A stretch of 64,000 bases of DNA from Xylocopa sonorina. Its lineage: Eukaryota > Arthropoda > Insecta > Hymenoptera > Apidae. A program made the translations under genes and the position numbers. This document shows positions 50,601 to 63,308 of the stretch, one piece after another (position 1 is the first letter of the stretch; every line of letters begins with the position of its first letter). The stretch spans positions 5,828,001-5,892,000 of the forward strand of contig NC_135202.1 of assembly GCF_050948175.1 (NCBI RefSeq), written 5' to 3'. The notes under the pieces were generated by a model that ran no database searches, was not told where the DNA came from, and saw only the letters and a program-made list of their open reading frames with translations.

Positions 50601-53600
50601 TTGCATTTTGTAGAAGAACATAGGATTATGTTTCCATTCGTTGTTGAATTATTATATTCAGTAATGGATAGATGTTGTTTTCTTTCATATTCTCTCTTTT
50701 TATCGCTGCAAATTTTATTTCATTTCTCGGTCAAAGGATTTAATTACCTACAGTACTGCGTATCGATGCTGCAATATTTTCCTGACACAAAAGCAATTAT
50801 TTAATTTCTGCTAAAAAGTCGTTGCAACGAATTCATTCTCCGTATCGGGAATATTTTTTTTTTACGACCAGCAAAGAACGACTGCTTTAAAACGTAATGC
50901 GTTATTGCTGATTAAAATCGAATTGTATTTTGAAATAACGATTTGCATGGTAGCAGCCCAATTAGTCTCTTTTTACGGCTATCGGTTAGGTTATCGGTTG
51001 TAGCATAGTAAACGCGATAGTAAGCGTCAATTATTACAATTATAGAATTACTTTCTGGTGATTTTATCATTCGCTATTTTTAGTGCCAGAAAAGTCCCGA
51101 CATGTTATGCCAGATTATGCTCGTAGTATCATGTACCGATCGTATATTTTTTTCTACTCCATTCATGAATCTCTAAGTAAACTAAAGATTCGATTAAAGG
51201 GCAAGAAAAGAATAAAATATAATAAAATATAATATTGCCGAATAGTTCGTTATGAAATATGAAACCAAAAACATATTATGACTATTTAGACTACTGTAAT
51301 TGCCATAATACGATTCACCACGGCTCTCGAAATAAGCAAATAGTTTTTAAATGAGCAACCACTAATGAACATCTAAAAAAGCACTCGTATGAAGTCACGC
51401 GTGTAATAAACACGACGCGAACCTAAATCAAAGTTCATTTCGATCACCATTAGCGAAGCAATTAATTTTCTGCGCTCTCTACAATACACTGTTCCATTAT
51501 ATGCGCTAGATACGCGATTTTCTTTTCGATTGTGACATCTAAAGTTCTGCTACATAACAAAGAGCTACGCCATTAGAAACTATTCTCTATTTACATAATC
51601 AATCTCACGATGACAAGCCTGGGAGGGGCTACGACGCGAGGAAAAAGGCAAGATTCTTGCAATTAAGTAAAAAATATTTCAAGTCATCCCGAGCAAACGT
51701 TAAAAAATGTTCCATGTCACTTCTTTTATCGACGTCAAAGCGTTTTGCGATGTGAAAAGTAAAAAGAGGAGAGAGCTCGATCGATCGAGAAGTGTCCACG
51801 ACGAGGATGAATGTAATTTACTCTAGTTGCTCGTAACGAGCGCCAATTTCAAACGTTGTTTACTAATCGTTCGGATTGAAACGATTGGGGATCGAGAAAA
51901 CGCCATAAAATGATATCCTCCGTCTCTATCTTTCTTCTTATCCATGATTGTACAGCAAAGTTATGCAACGTACGTGGCAGCTACGCCACTGGTGCAGGAT
52001 AATTACATACAAAGTGGGCAAATAGAAATTACCGCCTTGTATCTATTCGAAATTGGGCGAGCAGAGAAATTATTTTATGCGATGTAACTGCAACCTGTAA
52101 TCGTGTTCATTTTCGTGTACGCAAAGATATTCGATCAATGATCAGTTTCAATCTTCATTTTTCTTTTTTTTTCGCAGATAAAGGATATCTGTAAGGATCT
52201 GATCCTCTCCGACGACCAGCTCCACATGGTTATGCAGAAGCTCGACGACGAGCTTCACAAAGGTCTGTCGAAGGAGACTCACAGCCAGGCGATCGTGAAG
52301 TGTTTCACGACGTACGTTCAAGATCTACCCGATGGCACTGGTAAGTTCATCTTCTTGAGTCTTAGAGTAGGAACGATTGTCCAGTAATATAATTTGAAAA
52401 ACTTAGTCTCTAAATTCTTGCAAGAAAGAGTAAAATTTAATTGTTACATCTTTTTGCGACCATCGTCCGACACGCTTAATTGAAACAGCTTTTTAAGAGC
52501 ATATGACAAGTCGCTTTCATTTTGCTTTTTAGAGAATTAACCTTTGCCGGTTTTTGTATCTTCCTCAGGCGAAACTAATCTCTTTAATGAAATCTACTGA
52601 AAAACCATTGAGACTATATTTTCACTTTTCAGTGACTTAATTAATTCTGACTCGTTTTTAATAATACTCTGAGTCAACGAAATTAGCTTGATTGTTATCG
52701 ATTTACAGAGAAGGGTAACTATCTGGCCCTGGATTTGGGCGGAACGAATTTCAGGGTGCTGTTGATCACCCTGGACGGTCAGAACTTCGACATGAAGAGT
52801 AAAATCTACGCCATACCTCAAACTCTGATGTTAGGATCCGGCACGCAATTATTCGATCACATAGCCCAGTGTTTGGCACTGTTTGTCAAGGACCTGAACC
52901 TTCAGGACCAAGTGCTGCCTCTTGGATTCACGTTCAGTTTCCCGTTGAACCAAGAAGGGTTGACCAAAGGCTATTTGGTCAGGTGGACAAAGGGTTTTGA
53001 CTGCAGCGGTGTTGTCAACGAAGACGTGGTTGCTCTGCTCGAAGAAGCAATCGCGAGAAGAAACGTGAGCTTCCTTATTTTACCTCCTAAAATTACCTCC
53101 ACGCATTCATTTGATTGTAATCACCTTTCACATATCACATTGAAATCAATTGCAAAATTAACCATAATCTATTCTCTATAGGACGTGAAAATCGATGTGT
53201 GTGCCATACTGAACGATACTACCGGTACCCTAATGTCGTGTGCTTGGAAAAACAGGAACTGTCGCGTCGGATTGATTGTCGGTACGTAAATAAAAAATTA
53301 TCGACTAAGCGTTGAATTTTCCAACCCTTTCTAACCCTACCAGTGGCTAGAATATTATTCTTGTCGCTCTCGAAAATATTTCAACTCGTACAAATCTCAA
53401 GTCTGAAAGCGTAACGTTCACTTCAACTATGAACTTTCAGGTACCGGTACCAATGCGTGTTACGTGGAGAAGACGAAGAATGTGGAGTGCGCGATTCCAG
53501 GGAACTTCGCGCCCCAGAAGCCGCACATGCTGATTAACACCGAATGGGGTGCGTTCGGCGAGGGTGGCGTCCTTGATTTCGTTACTACAGAGTTCGATCG

Positions 53601-54398
53601 CGCGATCGACGACAACTCGATCAACCCAACGAAGCAGCTGTTCGAGAAAATGATCTCGGGCATGTACATGGGCGAGCTGACCAGGTTGGTCCTCGAGAAG
53701 GTCGTGAACGCTGGGTTACTATTCGGTGGGAAGTGTCCCAGTGACTTGAAGAAACGCGGCAAATTCTTCACGAAATACGTGTCGGAAATAGAGAAGTGAG
53801 TATCGCTGTGCAAATTAGAAGTATTTCGAATTCATCTGAGGAGGTTGCGGACAATCAATCCGTAAATTCTTCGATCAAGACACGACTGTTAATCTCTGGA
53901 AAATGTTCGAATCGGTTACAGCGATGCCAAAGGGAAATACACGAACTGTCGTGAGGTATTAGCCGAGTTGGGTCTGCGAAACGTGAGTGATCAGGATTGC
54001 GAGAACGTTAGGTACGTTTGCTCGGTCGTTTCGAGAAGAGCGGCTCACTTGGCCAGCGCTGGAATCGCCACGCTGTTGAACAGAATGGCTGAGGACAACG
54101 TCACGGTCGGAATCGACGGCTCGGTCTACAGATTCCATCCATACTTCCACGATCTCATGACCGAGAAGATTAGTCAGTTGCAGAATCATAAGGTAAGAGA
54201 GAGAGAGAGAGAGAGAAATGTTCGAAGTTGAACAAAATGCGAATACATCGAAATCTGTTCGATTTCAATGTAAAATAGCCTAAACGTTTTTAATTAATTA
54301 GAGTTATATCTATTTTGCAGTTCGATTTGATGCTGTCCGAGGACGGAAGTGGTCGTGGAGCGGCGCTGGTCGCCGCGGTGGCCGCTGGACACCGGTGA
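29628..54398 (+). CDS. Hex-A: Hexokinase (Hex-A type), three alternative first exons
   Basis: Common exons 52178-52340, 52709-53064, 53182-53281, 53441-53795, 53922-54192 and 54321-54398 encode 440 residues. Each of three upstream exons ends in phase 0 and can join 52178, giving proteins of 459, 480 or 455 residues, normal for the 50-kDa insect enzyme. Landmarks (459-residue form) are phosphate loop 1 LALDLGGTNFRV (79-90), the sugar-binding segment LGFTFSFPLNQEGLTKGY, the catalytic Asp204 in ILNDTTGTL, phosphate loop 2 VGLIVGTGTNACY, the WGAFGEGG region and the nucleotide-site segment ending DGSGRGAALVAA. It phosphorylates glucose at the first step of glycolysis. The N-terminal exon choice changes only the residues before the first helix, so it probably alters expression or localisation rather than catalysis. 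Stop at 54396-54398; AATAAA at 54886. Confidence 0.96.
29685..34495 (+). other. Hexokinase intronic sequence between first exons A and B
   Basis: No exon or RNA gene recognised on either strand. CpG-rich sequence near 31200-31450 and again at 34200-34480; the latter directly precedes exon B and is its likely promoter. Confidence 0.45.
34496..34615 (+). CDS. Hex-A: Hexokinase alternative first coding exon B
   Basis: ATG at 34496, 40 codons, donor GACGAG|GTAACA in phase 0. The peptide starts basic and cysteine-containing (MKTKNRSLFSRMCKCYGKEQ) and turns acidic (DLEEDPSRVFDE). The MCKC pair in a basic context could be a lipid-modification or metal site, which is speculation. It lies in a CpG-rich island. 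Confidence 0.72.
34616..45506 (+). other. Hexokinase intronic sequence between first exons B and C
   Basis: About 11 kb, mostly AT-rich. I found no convincing exon, RNA gene or mobile element. The CpG-rich segment from about 45000 to 45500 precedes exon C and is its likely promoter. Confidence 0.45.
45507..45551 (+). CDS. Hex-A: Hexokinase alternative first coding exon C
   Basis: ATG at 45507, 15 codons (MKTSTLSSSDMVKQE), donor CAGGAG|GTGAGC in phase 0. This short Ser/Thr start resembles the predicted N terminus of other hymenopteran hexokinases as I recall them. It gives a 455-residue enzyme. An internal ATG within the exon (45537) is less likely. Confidence 0.75.
45552..52177 (+). other. 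Hexokinase intron before the common exons
   Basis: About 6.6 kb. CpG-rich sequence continues to about 47450, then AT-rich. No coding exon or RNA gene is supported. The acceptor at 52177 follows a strong pyrimidine tract. Confidence 0.5.
54197..54217 (+). repeat. (GA)n microsatellite abutting a hexokinase splice donor
   Basis: The donor AAG|GTAAGAGAGAGA at 54193 runs directly into about ten GA units. Confidence 0.85.
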
Positions 54399-54900
54399 AG
54401 ACAACGGCTGTGCCGCGCCTCTTCAACTTAGCTTAAATTAAGTTATATGCAGTAACGATACAAGATTTGACACACCATTAACATACACGTACATAGAACA
54501 TGCATGAGGCCACGCGTATGTGTCGAGGAGGAAAAGTCGAAGGAAATAACTAGCTATTTAAACAAACAAACAAAAAAGAGATTTAAAAAAGACAAAAAAA
54601 AATTGAATCAAGCGAAAGGATGAACGGATGAAACTTTGTCTGCTGTGTAACGAGAAAAAGAGAGGGAGAGAGAGAGAGAGAGAGGGAGGGAGAGAAAGAG
54701 GGAAAGAGATTATGTGTGAGAGTGTGAGAGTGAGAACGCGAGAATGAGAGGGAGAACTGCATACGCACTTGTATATAGAGCATAAAACGTAGCCTAGACG
54801 TGTGGAGACTTGGACGCAACAGTACTTGAAAAGAGTTTTCATGTTCATTTTTACCACTGATCAGACCCGAGGGATAGAGAATGAGAATAAAATAAAATAA
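54399..54900 (+). other. Hexokinase 3' untranslated region
   Basis: Follows the stop codon; includes A-rich sequence (54560-54605), a (GA)n tract and the polyadenylation-signal cluster AATAAAATAAAATAAA at 54886-54901. No coding potential. Confidence 0.55.
54660..54709 (+). repeat. (GA)n tract in the hexokinase 3' UTR
   Basis: Imperfect AGAG/GGGAG repeats; followed by shorter GTGAGAG units to about 54755. The minus-strand open frames across it are low-complexity only. Confidence 0.85.
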
Positions 54901-56891
54901 ATTCATGATGAGAACACGATCGCGCGGGTGGACGGATGAATGAACGACAAGTGAAACGCAACAAACGTCACATTACTGCCATGAGTGCAGCCAGAGACCT
55001 ACATGTGCGCAGGTGAGCCTGAAGAGACGCTTGAAGGAAACTCAATCTTCCTTTGGAGAAGGTGAACGGCTACGTAAATTTATGGTGGTACACGTGCGCG
55101 CCTAATTTCGAGTATCTCGTGCGTAGTGAAATCGATTTCAGTGTTCCTCTTTAGTTAGAGGACCACGAGATGCGGTTAGAGCGCGAGACGCTTGTCTAGG
55201 CTGCTGAGGTCTGGACCAGAGTCACCGTTACCATATTACTGTAAGAAGTATCAATTCTGAGAGGGCTCTGGTAGCCCAGAAGCATGGAAAGGGAAAGGGT
55301 GGCCTCGACCAGGCTATATTCGGGTCTCCTGCAATAGTTTTGTGATTCTGCGAGCCAGTCTCTTCTATTTTCTACGGATGCTCCGGAATCTTCACGGATG
55401 ACGAAGAAAGATAAAGGGCAGATCCTTGGCTCGCGTAGTTATCGATTTGTAAATTATTTGTATCGTCGTTTCTTGTCCTACGATAATTTTACAGTTGCAC
55501 AGGCCGAGCGAGAGATTAAGTTCGCCGTGGATACGATCATCGAAAACCAGGTGGAGCGATGAACAGCGGTAGTTAACGGAAATGTTTTGGCGAATAGTTT
55601 ATTAGAGAGAGAGTAGTAGCGTGTTAAGGGATTTAGGCGGATTGAAGTATTTTTAGATTTATAGGCCACGGTCGCGCCCAGCGTATTTTTATCCTTTGGA
55701 CGTCTCTTTTTGTTGTTAATTGACAATGGTTATCGACGATTTTCTAGCATTGTCTCGAGAACGGTCCCTCGAAGAACTTTACACGGACGACGCGACTAAA
55801 TTGTACAACGTACGTTACTAAGAAAGGAATAATTTAAAATCGAAAAAATAGGTATGTGTTTATGTGTGTGTATATGAACGAGCGACTGATCGTGTTAGCA
55901 CAATTTGAGCCGTGGCTCTCGACGCTGTGTTTTATTATCCGCCGCTCTTTCGCGTCGAGGGACGAACGCCTTGTTTGGAGTTCGAGGATCGATGGAGAGC
56001 AGAGAAATGTAACAGGGTGTTTCGAAAGGAAATCGAAGGAAGACACGTGTGCTCATTTGTCGCGAAGTTGTAATAAAAATAAGACATTTAGATCCCTACC
56101 TATCGACTATTTTTTATTTCAATTACATTCACGAAAAAAGAATGCCTTATTCTTTTTTTATAATTTTTCAACGAATATAATCGTACTCTTTCCAGCTGAG
56201 AATAACTCGTCGCATACGTATCACGAGGGTTATTTACTATTTCATTTCCTTTCTGAACACTTCAAATGCATACGATCACAAGAGAAATATTCGTACATTA
56301 CTAATACGTGACTTCCATTAAGAACGCTACTATCTAGAACAAGGTTGTATTGAATAATTTATAACGAGTCATAATTTAATCGAGACGCAAAACTTTTACC
56401 TTTGCACTCATTAAAAGTGCATACAGCGACTAGCAGAGCGTACCAAACCACTGGGCCCTAGCGATCGTAATCGAAGATCAATTAACGATCCTCCATCTAT
56501 CTGCACGCGCTCCAAATGTGCCCTCCCGTTGTATCAGCTCGCGACTAGAAATCGCGATACGGCTCGCCAATGAAATTCTAGTCTCGGCTCACGTTTACTA
56601 ATTGCGAAACGTGCGATCGAGAGTAGGTGGGACGATCTCAGGACGTGGAGGAACCGTGCCGTCGACGACGCGAGAGAGTACCCACATCGTTATTGTAGCT
56701 ATGTATGTACTTATTTTCGTCGTCGCTCTGATAAGACGTCGCGGCGGCGGTGTCGTTAAAAATCGCGCGGACGATCGAGCTATCGGTGGTTACAGAGAGA
56801 GAAGGTGAATCGACAGCGCCGTTTTTATTTACGCGTCGGTGATAGTGTTTTATCGAACGTTCCCCGATCGCCAGCTGGTGTCTCGTCATCG
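54901..56891. other. Region between hexokinase and FHIP2A
   Basis: No supported gene. It may hold a longer hexokinase 3' UTR. The right end (56570-56890) becomes CpG-rich and GC-rich, consistent with a promoter for the possible exon at 56892. Confidence 0.45.
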
Positions 56892-56921
56892 ATGCTGCGA
56901 CGGCTTTTCAGATTGAAGGTG
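56892..56921 (+). CDS. FHIP2A: Possible alternative first coding exon of FHIP2A
   Basis: ATG at 56892, ten codons (MLRRLFRLKV), then a strong donor GTG|GTGAGTAG in phase 0. The recognised first exon at 58534 ends with the same codon and donor (GTG|GTGAGT, phase 0), so either could join the exon at 59816. It lies at the end of a CpG-rich stretch. The short basic-hydrophobic peptide has no other support. Confidence 0.4.
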
Positions 56922-58533
56922 GTGAGTAGACGAGCCGCGAGGTATACTTGGCCGCGATCACGCGGGCACGCGTCAGCGTGGCGATCGAATTAGCGTTCGA
57001 TGTCGACACGATCGCACCTGTGCCGTGTTTCAGGATCGAAACGAGATGGAACGATGAAAGACACTGATTCCTACGACGCGAAGGTTTTCTTATAGTCGAG
57101 CATCGAGTTACTAGGTACTAGATTGCGTAAGAAAAATCAACGGCTCCGAGAGATACGATCCTCAGATCCCTGCTGCCGATCGATTAGAATTGAGATGGCG
57201 TGTCTTCGAGGTAGTCGAGCGTTTGGACGAGTGTCGATTAGAACGTTTAGTAAGGTTTAGACGAGTGGCGCGTTGTCTATTTTGCACGATTGGTCATTGG
57301 AAGCGGGGATATCCTCGGGGATGGCGAATCGACGAAGATTTCGGTGGAGCCTCCGCCGTTTTCGGAGCGTCGCGACTTTTTTTACACTCACGAAAAACTG
57401 GTCGATGTTGTTGAGATGTGTACACGTTAAAGGTGCAAAATAAAAGTCATCGTGAATCCTGTTCTTTTTTTTTTTTTTTGACAATCATCGTACATCATAT
57501 AATTCGTACTTTGGTGTTCGAATTGAATTCGTCGCGGTTTGATACGGTGAAATTTGAAGTTTTTAGAAATAATCGAGAGAGGAGGAAGTTTTACCTGTGT
57601 GCAGAAAAGTATAGTATAGATAAGGTGCCTATTAAAAAGATAGGATATTTTTAGTGATAAGAACGAACGAACGTAATCGAGGTCAGAAGCATATGGAGAT
57701 TTGTGTGCAGGTTGTAAAAATTTTTGGATTTACTGGTATCCAAGTTGAATAAAGTTTGTTTAATTTGATGAATGTTTGATTGTAGTGTAGTGCATAGTTT
57801 GATGTTCTATTACTGTGGCTAAGTAACTAACTTCTAATCTTATCAGTAGTCGTACAGATCGACCGCAATTTATCGGAGAAATTAATGATTGAAGAAATAG
57901 TACAGATGAGCGTTATCAAATATGTGATCAGTATTTTATACATTTAACTACATCTGTTTACAATTAACTAGATAAACGATAGGAAACGATAGACATTTAA
58001 AACGAGAACCTTTATATTATCAAAAGAAATATAATTCTGATTTAACAACTTGAAACAAATCTAATCAAAACGTAATAACCACTCCAATCAAAATGCACTT
58101 ATTGCACCGATACTTTCAGCGCACGTCGCCAGAGGGCTACGAGCTGCACTTACTTTTATCCTAGCTTCCTCCCGAGTTCTAAAACCGCTTTTAACCACCT
58201 CTCAAAAACGCCTTAAAAACATCTTGATCAAGATCGAAGTGTCTATCGACGCAACCGCACGGATCCCCCTTCTACTATTTTCCCTCTAATAAATTAATTG
58301 CCGCGTTTGACGTCACGAATTGCGATGTCGTACACGACGCCACCTGATGGCCGTCGGTCGCAAACAAAACACGTCAAAGCCGCAAAGTTTCGCTGTCGCG
58401 GACAGTGAGCGATTGCACGGGCGACGAACAATGAGAAATAATGCAGAAGCAGGCGAGGTTCGCGCGAGGAACGGCGGCGAGACGCGTGCATAGCGAGAAA
58501 TAATCGTGGACGAGGATCCGACGGGACGTTAAG
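56922..58533 (+). other. Upstream region of FHIP2A
   Basis: AT-rich in the middle, with a poly-T run at 57464-57479. CpG-rich sequence at about 58300-58530 is the likely promoter of the exon at 58534. No other exon seen. Confidence 0.45.
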
Positions 58534-61500
58534 ATGATTAGTGGCATTCAAATCGCGCTGAAGAATGCCATTGACGTGGTGAGTGATAACCCTGATAAGC
58601 TACGCCGTGTCGCACACAGGTACTATCCTAGCTCACGCGGCTGCGTGTCGCGTTCCTCATCCACGTTCGACCGTGGAAAAACAGATAGGTATCCGTTCGC
58701 GTTTTCCCTGCTCGTGCACTGGCCGAAAATATGAGAAACAACATAAAGGCGTGCGACGGCTGTTGGCATCGATCGTTACGCGGGGGAATGCCGTGCCTCG
58801 TCTGCGGCGATTTTTCTTCGTTCGATCGTCGCACACCGTCACACGTGCCATTGTATTTATTTACGTTCTACTTGTATCGATTTGCACGTCGTGCCTTTGG
58901 TCGATAATCCGTTACTCGTGGCTGAAGATTTTTTCCACGATTCCCGTGTCGCGTACGGGCGATTTAAACGGCGCTCGCTTGGCGCCTGTGAAAAAAGAAA
59001 CGAGAATACAAGCAAACCGGCGGCCGTGACGGTTTTTCGACCAGCAGACGGAGTCAAATCGGGCACACGTTGTTACCGCTTAAAACGCGCCTTAGCGACC
59101 GTTCAATCAGCCAAATGTTGTCGATAGAAGAAATATCGCAAACGTGAAATTGAAGTAAGTTGAGTGACTGATTGTTGCAATGATCAACGGGGTGAAACGT
59201 AGCGCTTCGTGCTTCGCTGTAGGCATTGAATAGAAATCACTAATCGAAAGGCTCTGACTAGGAAAAAGGTGTTATGTAACACATTTTTTTAGAGCTGAGT
59301 TATCGTCGATAACGAATAAAGTTGGCGCGAGGCGAGGTAAACTATCTCGAATCAAATAAGTTGAATAGGAATTTTTACACGTGGACCTTAAACTGTATTT
59401 AATTGTCCACGCAGACTATCGTTTGAATTAATAATTTACACCTTTGCATTTAGCCAAGACGTAAACGCGTACAACAACATAGCCGTGCGACTCAGACTTT
59501 AGATCAGACCTCCTCAGAGTAGCGTTCATTCGCTTCTCGATAAACCTCCAATGATCAACCGATTCTCTACGACCTCACTATATTTCCTCCGCTGGCTATG
59601 CCTCGTTATATTTAGCCGCTTATGTAATTATTTCAAGTTATACCTCTGCGGACGTCCGATCGCGACTCATTAACATGTGCACGTTCAATAATCTGCCTTG
59701 CTTCGCGTCCTACTTGTTATTCCTCAACAGGAACGACGTAATATGAACCCCTGTCCGCCGTTTCGATCGTCGTCCGTTTACCCCCGTCACTGACGCATTA
59801 TTTATCATCTTGCAGATAGCGCCGCCTGCCACGCCGCTGCAAGACTTCACCTATCACTGGAAGCAGCTTATGAACTTCTACGTGAACCATCTGACGGATT
59901 GCAAGGTGCCCATACAGACCACAGGCATACCACGGCACTTGGACAGACTACTGGAGATATTGCTCGAAGAGGAGAAGGTCGAGAACGAGCCAGGACCATG
60001 TTTGGAGTACCTGTTGCAGCACAAGCTGCTGGATCTGCTGGCTACGTTGGCCAGTGCGGAGACTCCGCCTGGGATGAGGACCGTTTGCTTGTCCTTCCTA
60101 AGGAAGTTTCTAGGAAGATCCAAGTACCCTCTGCTGCACCACACTTCGATTTACGGCCCAGTGCAGCGACTGATCGCCCTTTGCAATGGGAGCCCACCCT
60201 CTCCCATGGAGGCTGAGGAGGTCCAGTTTCTCCTAACGCTTTGCTTTCTAGTTTGCAAGTATCCACACGTGACCAACATCATAAACGACGCACCGTGTAT
60301 TCAGAGACAAAGTACCAGTGCGAGGAGGAACTCTGAGAAGATAGAAGTGGAGAAGGTCACGTACATACCGGCCAGAAGGAGGAATAACTTTAACCCCTTG
60401 TTCGAGCCGTTGGACACGCAAGCGGTTACTTTAATAAATCCCAATTTGTTCAGCACGGAGAACGATAGAAGGCGGTCTGTCGGATCAAACAGATCGTCCA
60501 GCAAGGCTGACACGACCAGGGGATCATCTAGTCAATCGAATGGATCGATATCTTCCACGGAAGCGGAGAACGCCTCGCAGTCCTCGAGTCCGGCGATTCA
60601 AAAGCCGAGTTGCGATGAAAACTCGGGTATCCCGACACAGGCCACGGATCCCAGAGATTACGAAGTCTCGCAGAATTGCCAGGACGCGGCTCTGATGAAC
60701 GAGATCGACACGCACCTGCAGAATCTGCAGGATCTGCGGTTAGACGTTGGCTATGGGAGTTCTTACGAGAATTCTAATAGCGCGGAGGGTGATCAGAGCC
60801 TGCTGAGACCGAAGACGCCGCAGAAATCGAAATGCCTTCTACTAGATGCCTTGCTGAGTTACATAAATACCGCGGTAAGCGATGGATTTTGGTACTTTTT
60901 ATTTTTTAACATTAATTCTATTCGTAGCTCTCTTGAAATTCCAAGAAACGATAAAGATCACGTAATTACAATCTTCTAAATGCAAACGATTGCTTTTTCA
61001 GGACAATACTGTGAGGATAAGAGCCTGCGAGGGAATAATGGTCCTCGCGTCCCTGGAGGATCCGTCGTTCGCTCAAATGATCGCTAACAGCGATTTAACG
61101 AGCCTGATACCGAGTAGATTAGAGAGTATATTCAACGCCATCCCGGCGCACGTCGACCCGACGGAGATCGATGGGGTGGACGTCACCTGGGGCTTGGATT
61201 CGCCCGCGTGGACGAAGGAGAAAAAGTTCTCCGGCTGCAGACAGGTCGCCGCGTTTTTCATGTGGTTCGACTACTGCAATCAGCTGATCAGGGAGGCGCA
61301 TCCAGACGTAGCGGACGCGTTGGCGAAGAACATTCGCGTGAACTTCTTGGAGAAGATCGTGACACCAGCTCTTGCCGAGCATCACGTCGTTCTTATCACG
61401 GCGTTGATCACTAAATGCTTGAAGGAACTAACGTCCGGCATCTTGTGTACAGGTGTGTACATTGTATTTCCGAGCGAATGAGAGTTTGCATTTGCATTAC

Positions 61501-63308
61501 GTGATGCGTGACAATGTTATAATAAATTATTGGCGATAAAGAGATGAGCGCAAGGGACTGAGACATTCAGCAAAATGAGGAAGAATAGAACGGAAGAACA
61601 AGAAGAAGCAATTTTTAATTTTTACTTCTTCGAGGGGAGTTGCTATGCAAAATGTTTATTTTTTGTAGTTCTTCTCTAATTATATTGGAACGTTAATATT
61701 AATATTCAATTTTCGTATACGAAAGCGAACAAGACTTTGAATAGAATGCACGCGTGGAATGTTAAGTCTTTTGTAATTTTTAGAAATCAGTTATTGGCTC
61801 GTGGGACAGGACAGAGGCCCAGAGATCCCGAACGTGTGGACGTCACCTGTGTTGCACAGGCTGATCGACAACTGTTTCACGGACAGCGACGATTTAACGT
61901 TGGAAACGTTGAAACTGTTCGAGGAAATGATAGAGAAACGGAACGAGCATATATTACATTGTCTGGTGCTGGTGTACTTGTCGACACGTGGCTATTACGA
62001 TAACACAGCGGCGGATAGCGCGATCGCGTCGTGGAGCGACGAGGAAGACGAGAGGGAAAGGGAGAAGAAGGGTTCGCTAGACCTCTCCTACGAGCAAAGC
62101 CATAGTCGGACATTAGCACCTAGTAATATTCATAGAATTGTAAATTGGTAAGCTTGTTACAAATTCACGTGAAAGCGAGTAATACTAAACAAGAGCGCAT
62201 AGAAACGCTTGTGACCTAAGTTAATGCACTGTCGTAATTTGTCTGTCTACGACCTCTTCGCGCAGCTTGAACTACTTGCTCGATCCTCGTGGAGTTACGA
62301 AGTTTCATTTCGTATAATATTTGTACATGAACAGTCGCATAATGTATTGTACGAATTATGTGCAGTTAGCAATAGTCTCTTGAACTTAGCTCACGAATTT
62401 TTCAATACATCTTTAAAATAATTCTTAGATCTACATCTAAATCTAAATCTAATTTTGAATATCAATAATTATGTAAAACGTGAATATCTAAGATTCTAAA
62501 ATTCTTTACTGCCATTTTTCAGTTTTCTGTCCCTGATTCCCCGTTATTTACAAACGGACACGGACGTGAACAACTACGAGCGGTACATGGCTGATCTGGA
62601 GAGGCAGTATTCTACTGTTCTGACCGACTGTTCACTAATGGCCTGGCCGCTAGAGGCGGTCACCGTGGACGACTCCGCGAGTTCCGACTCCAGACCGGAA
62701 GCGGACCATTGCTCCGTCAGATTTTACATGGGTCCGTTCATGACGATGCTTTTCGAGAAAGTCACGAATATACCAAAGCAAAAGTACGAGGTCAACCTGC
62801 AGCTGACCGTGGTGATCTCGAGACTTGCGCTGTTACCTCATCCGTACCTGCACGAATTTTTACTGAACCCGCTGCTACCGTTGGCACCCGGCACCAAGAA
62901 TTTGTTCACCTGCTTGCAAAAGGTCGTTAAGCAGCTGGCGCACGAGGTACCAAAGACGCCGGACCATAAGCAGATGCTGAAGGAGACGCGAGAGCGATTG
63001 CTGGAGGAATGTTCTCACGACGGGTGGGCACAAAATTAAAAATATGTTTACAATCCTTTAAATATCAGTCTTTTCCTGAATGTTCTAAGTAAAATTATAA
63101 TATATCGATCGAAAGCGTGTGTTCTGCGAGTACAATTTTATGGCGGAGTTTCTTGAGCAGTATTGCAGTTTGATAATTTGCTAATATTAAATTTCTGTTT
63201 ACTTTCAGAGAAAAGGAGAACATTCTATTCGAGAGCGTGATCGTGACCGAAGAGTTCTGCAAGGAACTGGCTGCGATAGCATACGTGAAATACCACCACT
63301 CTATGTGA
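58534..63308 (+). CDS. FHIP2A: FHIP family protein, FHIP2A (FAM160B1) homologue
   Basis: Six exons join in frame: 58534-58578, 59816-60874, 61002-61452, 61784-62147, 62523-63023 and 63209-63308, giving 839 residues. Landmarks match human FAM160B1: the start (MISGIQIALKNAIDV), PLQDFTYHWKQLMNFYV, GPCLEYLLQHKLLDLL, the central VRIRACEGIMVLASLEDP, TWGLDSPAW, FMWFDYCNQLI, EKRNEHILHCLVL, and the C-terminal EEFCKELAAIAYVKYH. Residues about 175-340 form a Ser-rich, low-order insert. The rest is the RAI16-like helical domain. FHIP proteins link FTS and Hook to cargo for dynein transport; FHIP2A is reported to act on early secretory carriers. The last junction (63023/63209) is set by the frame of the conserved C terminus; reading on would give a short off-family tail. 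Confidence 0.94.
58579..59815 (+). other. First intron of FHIP2A
   Basis: About 1.2 kb, no exon or RNA gene seen. CpG content is high for the first 500 bases; the acceptor (TTGCAG at 59815) follows a modest pyrimidine tract. Confidence 0.6.

Noticed and set aside
29685..52177. Search for nested genes or microRNAs inside the hexokinase introns
   Set aside because: Many short open frames occur but none has a recognisable domain or consistent exon chain, and I recognised no known insect microRNA sequence by eye.
54558..54906. Minus-strand frames of about 100 codons rich in Ser/Leu
   Set aside because: Reverse of the hexokinase 3' UTR and its (GA)n tract.
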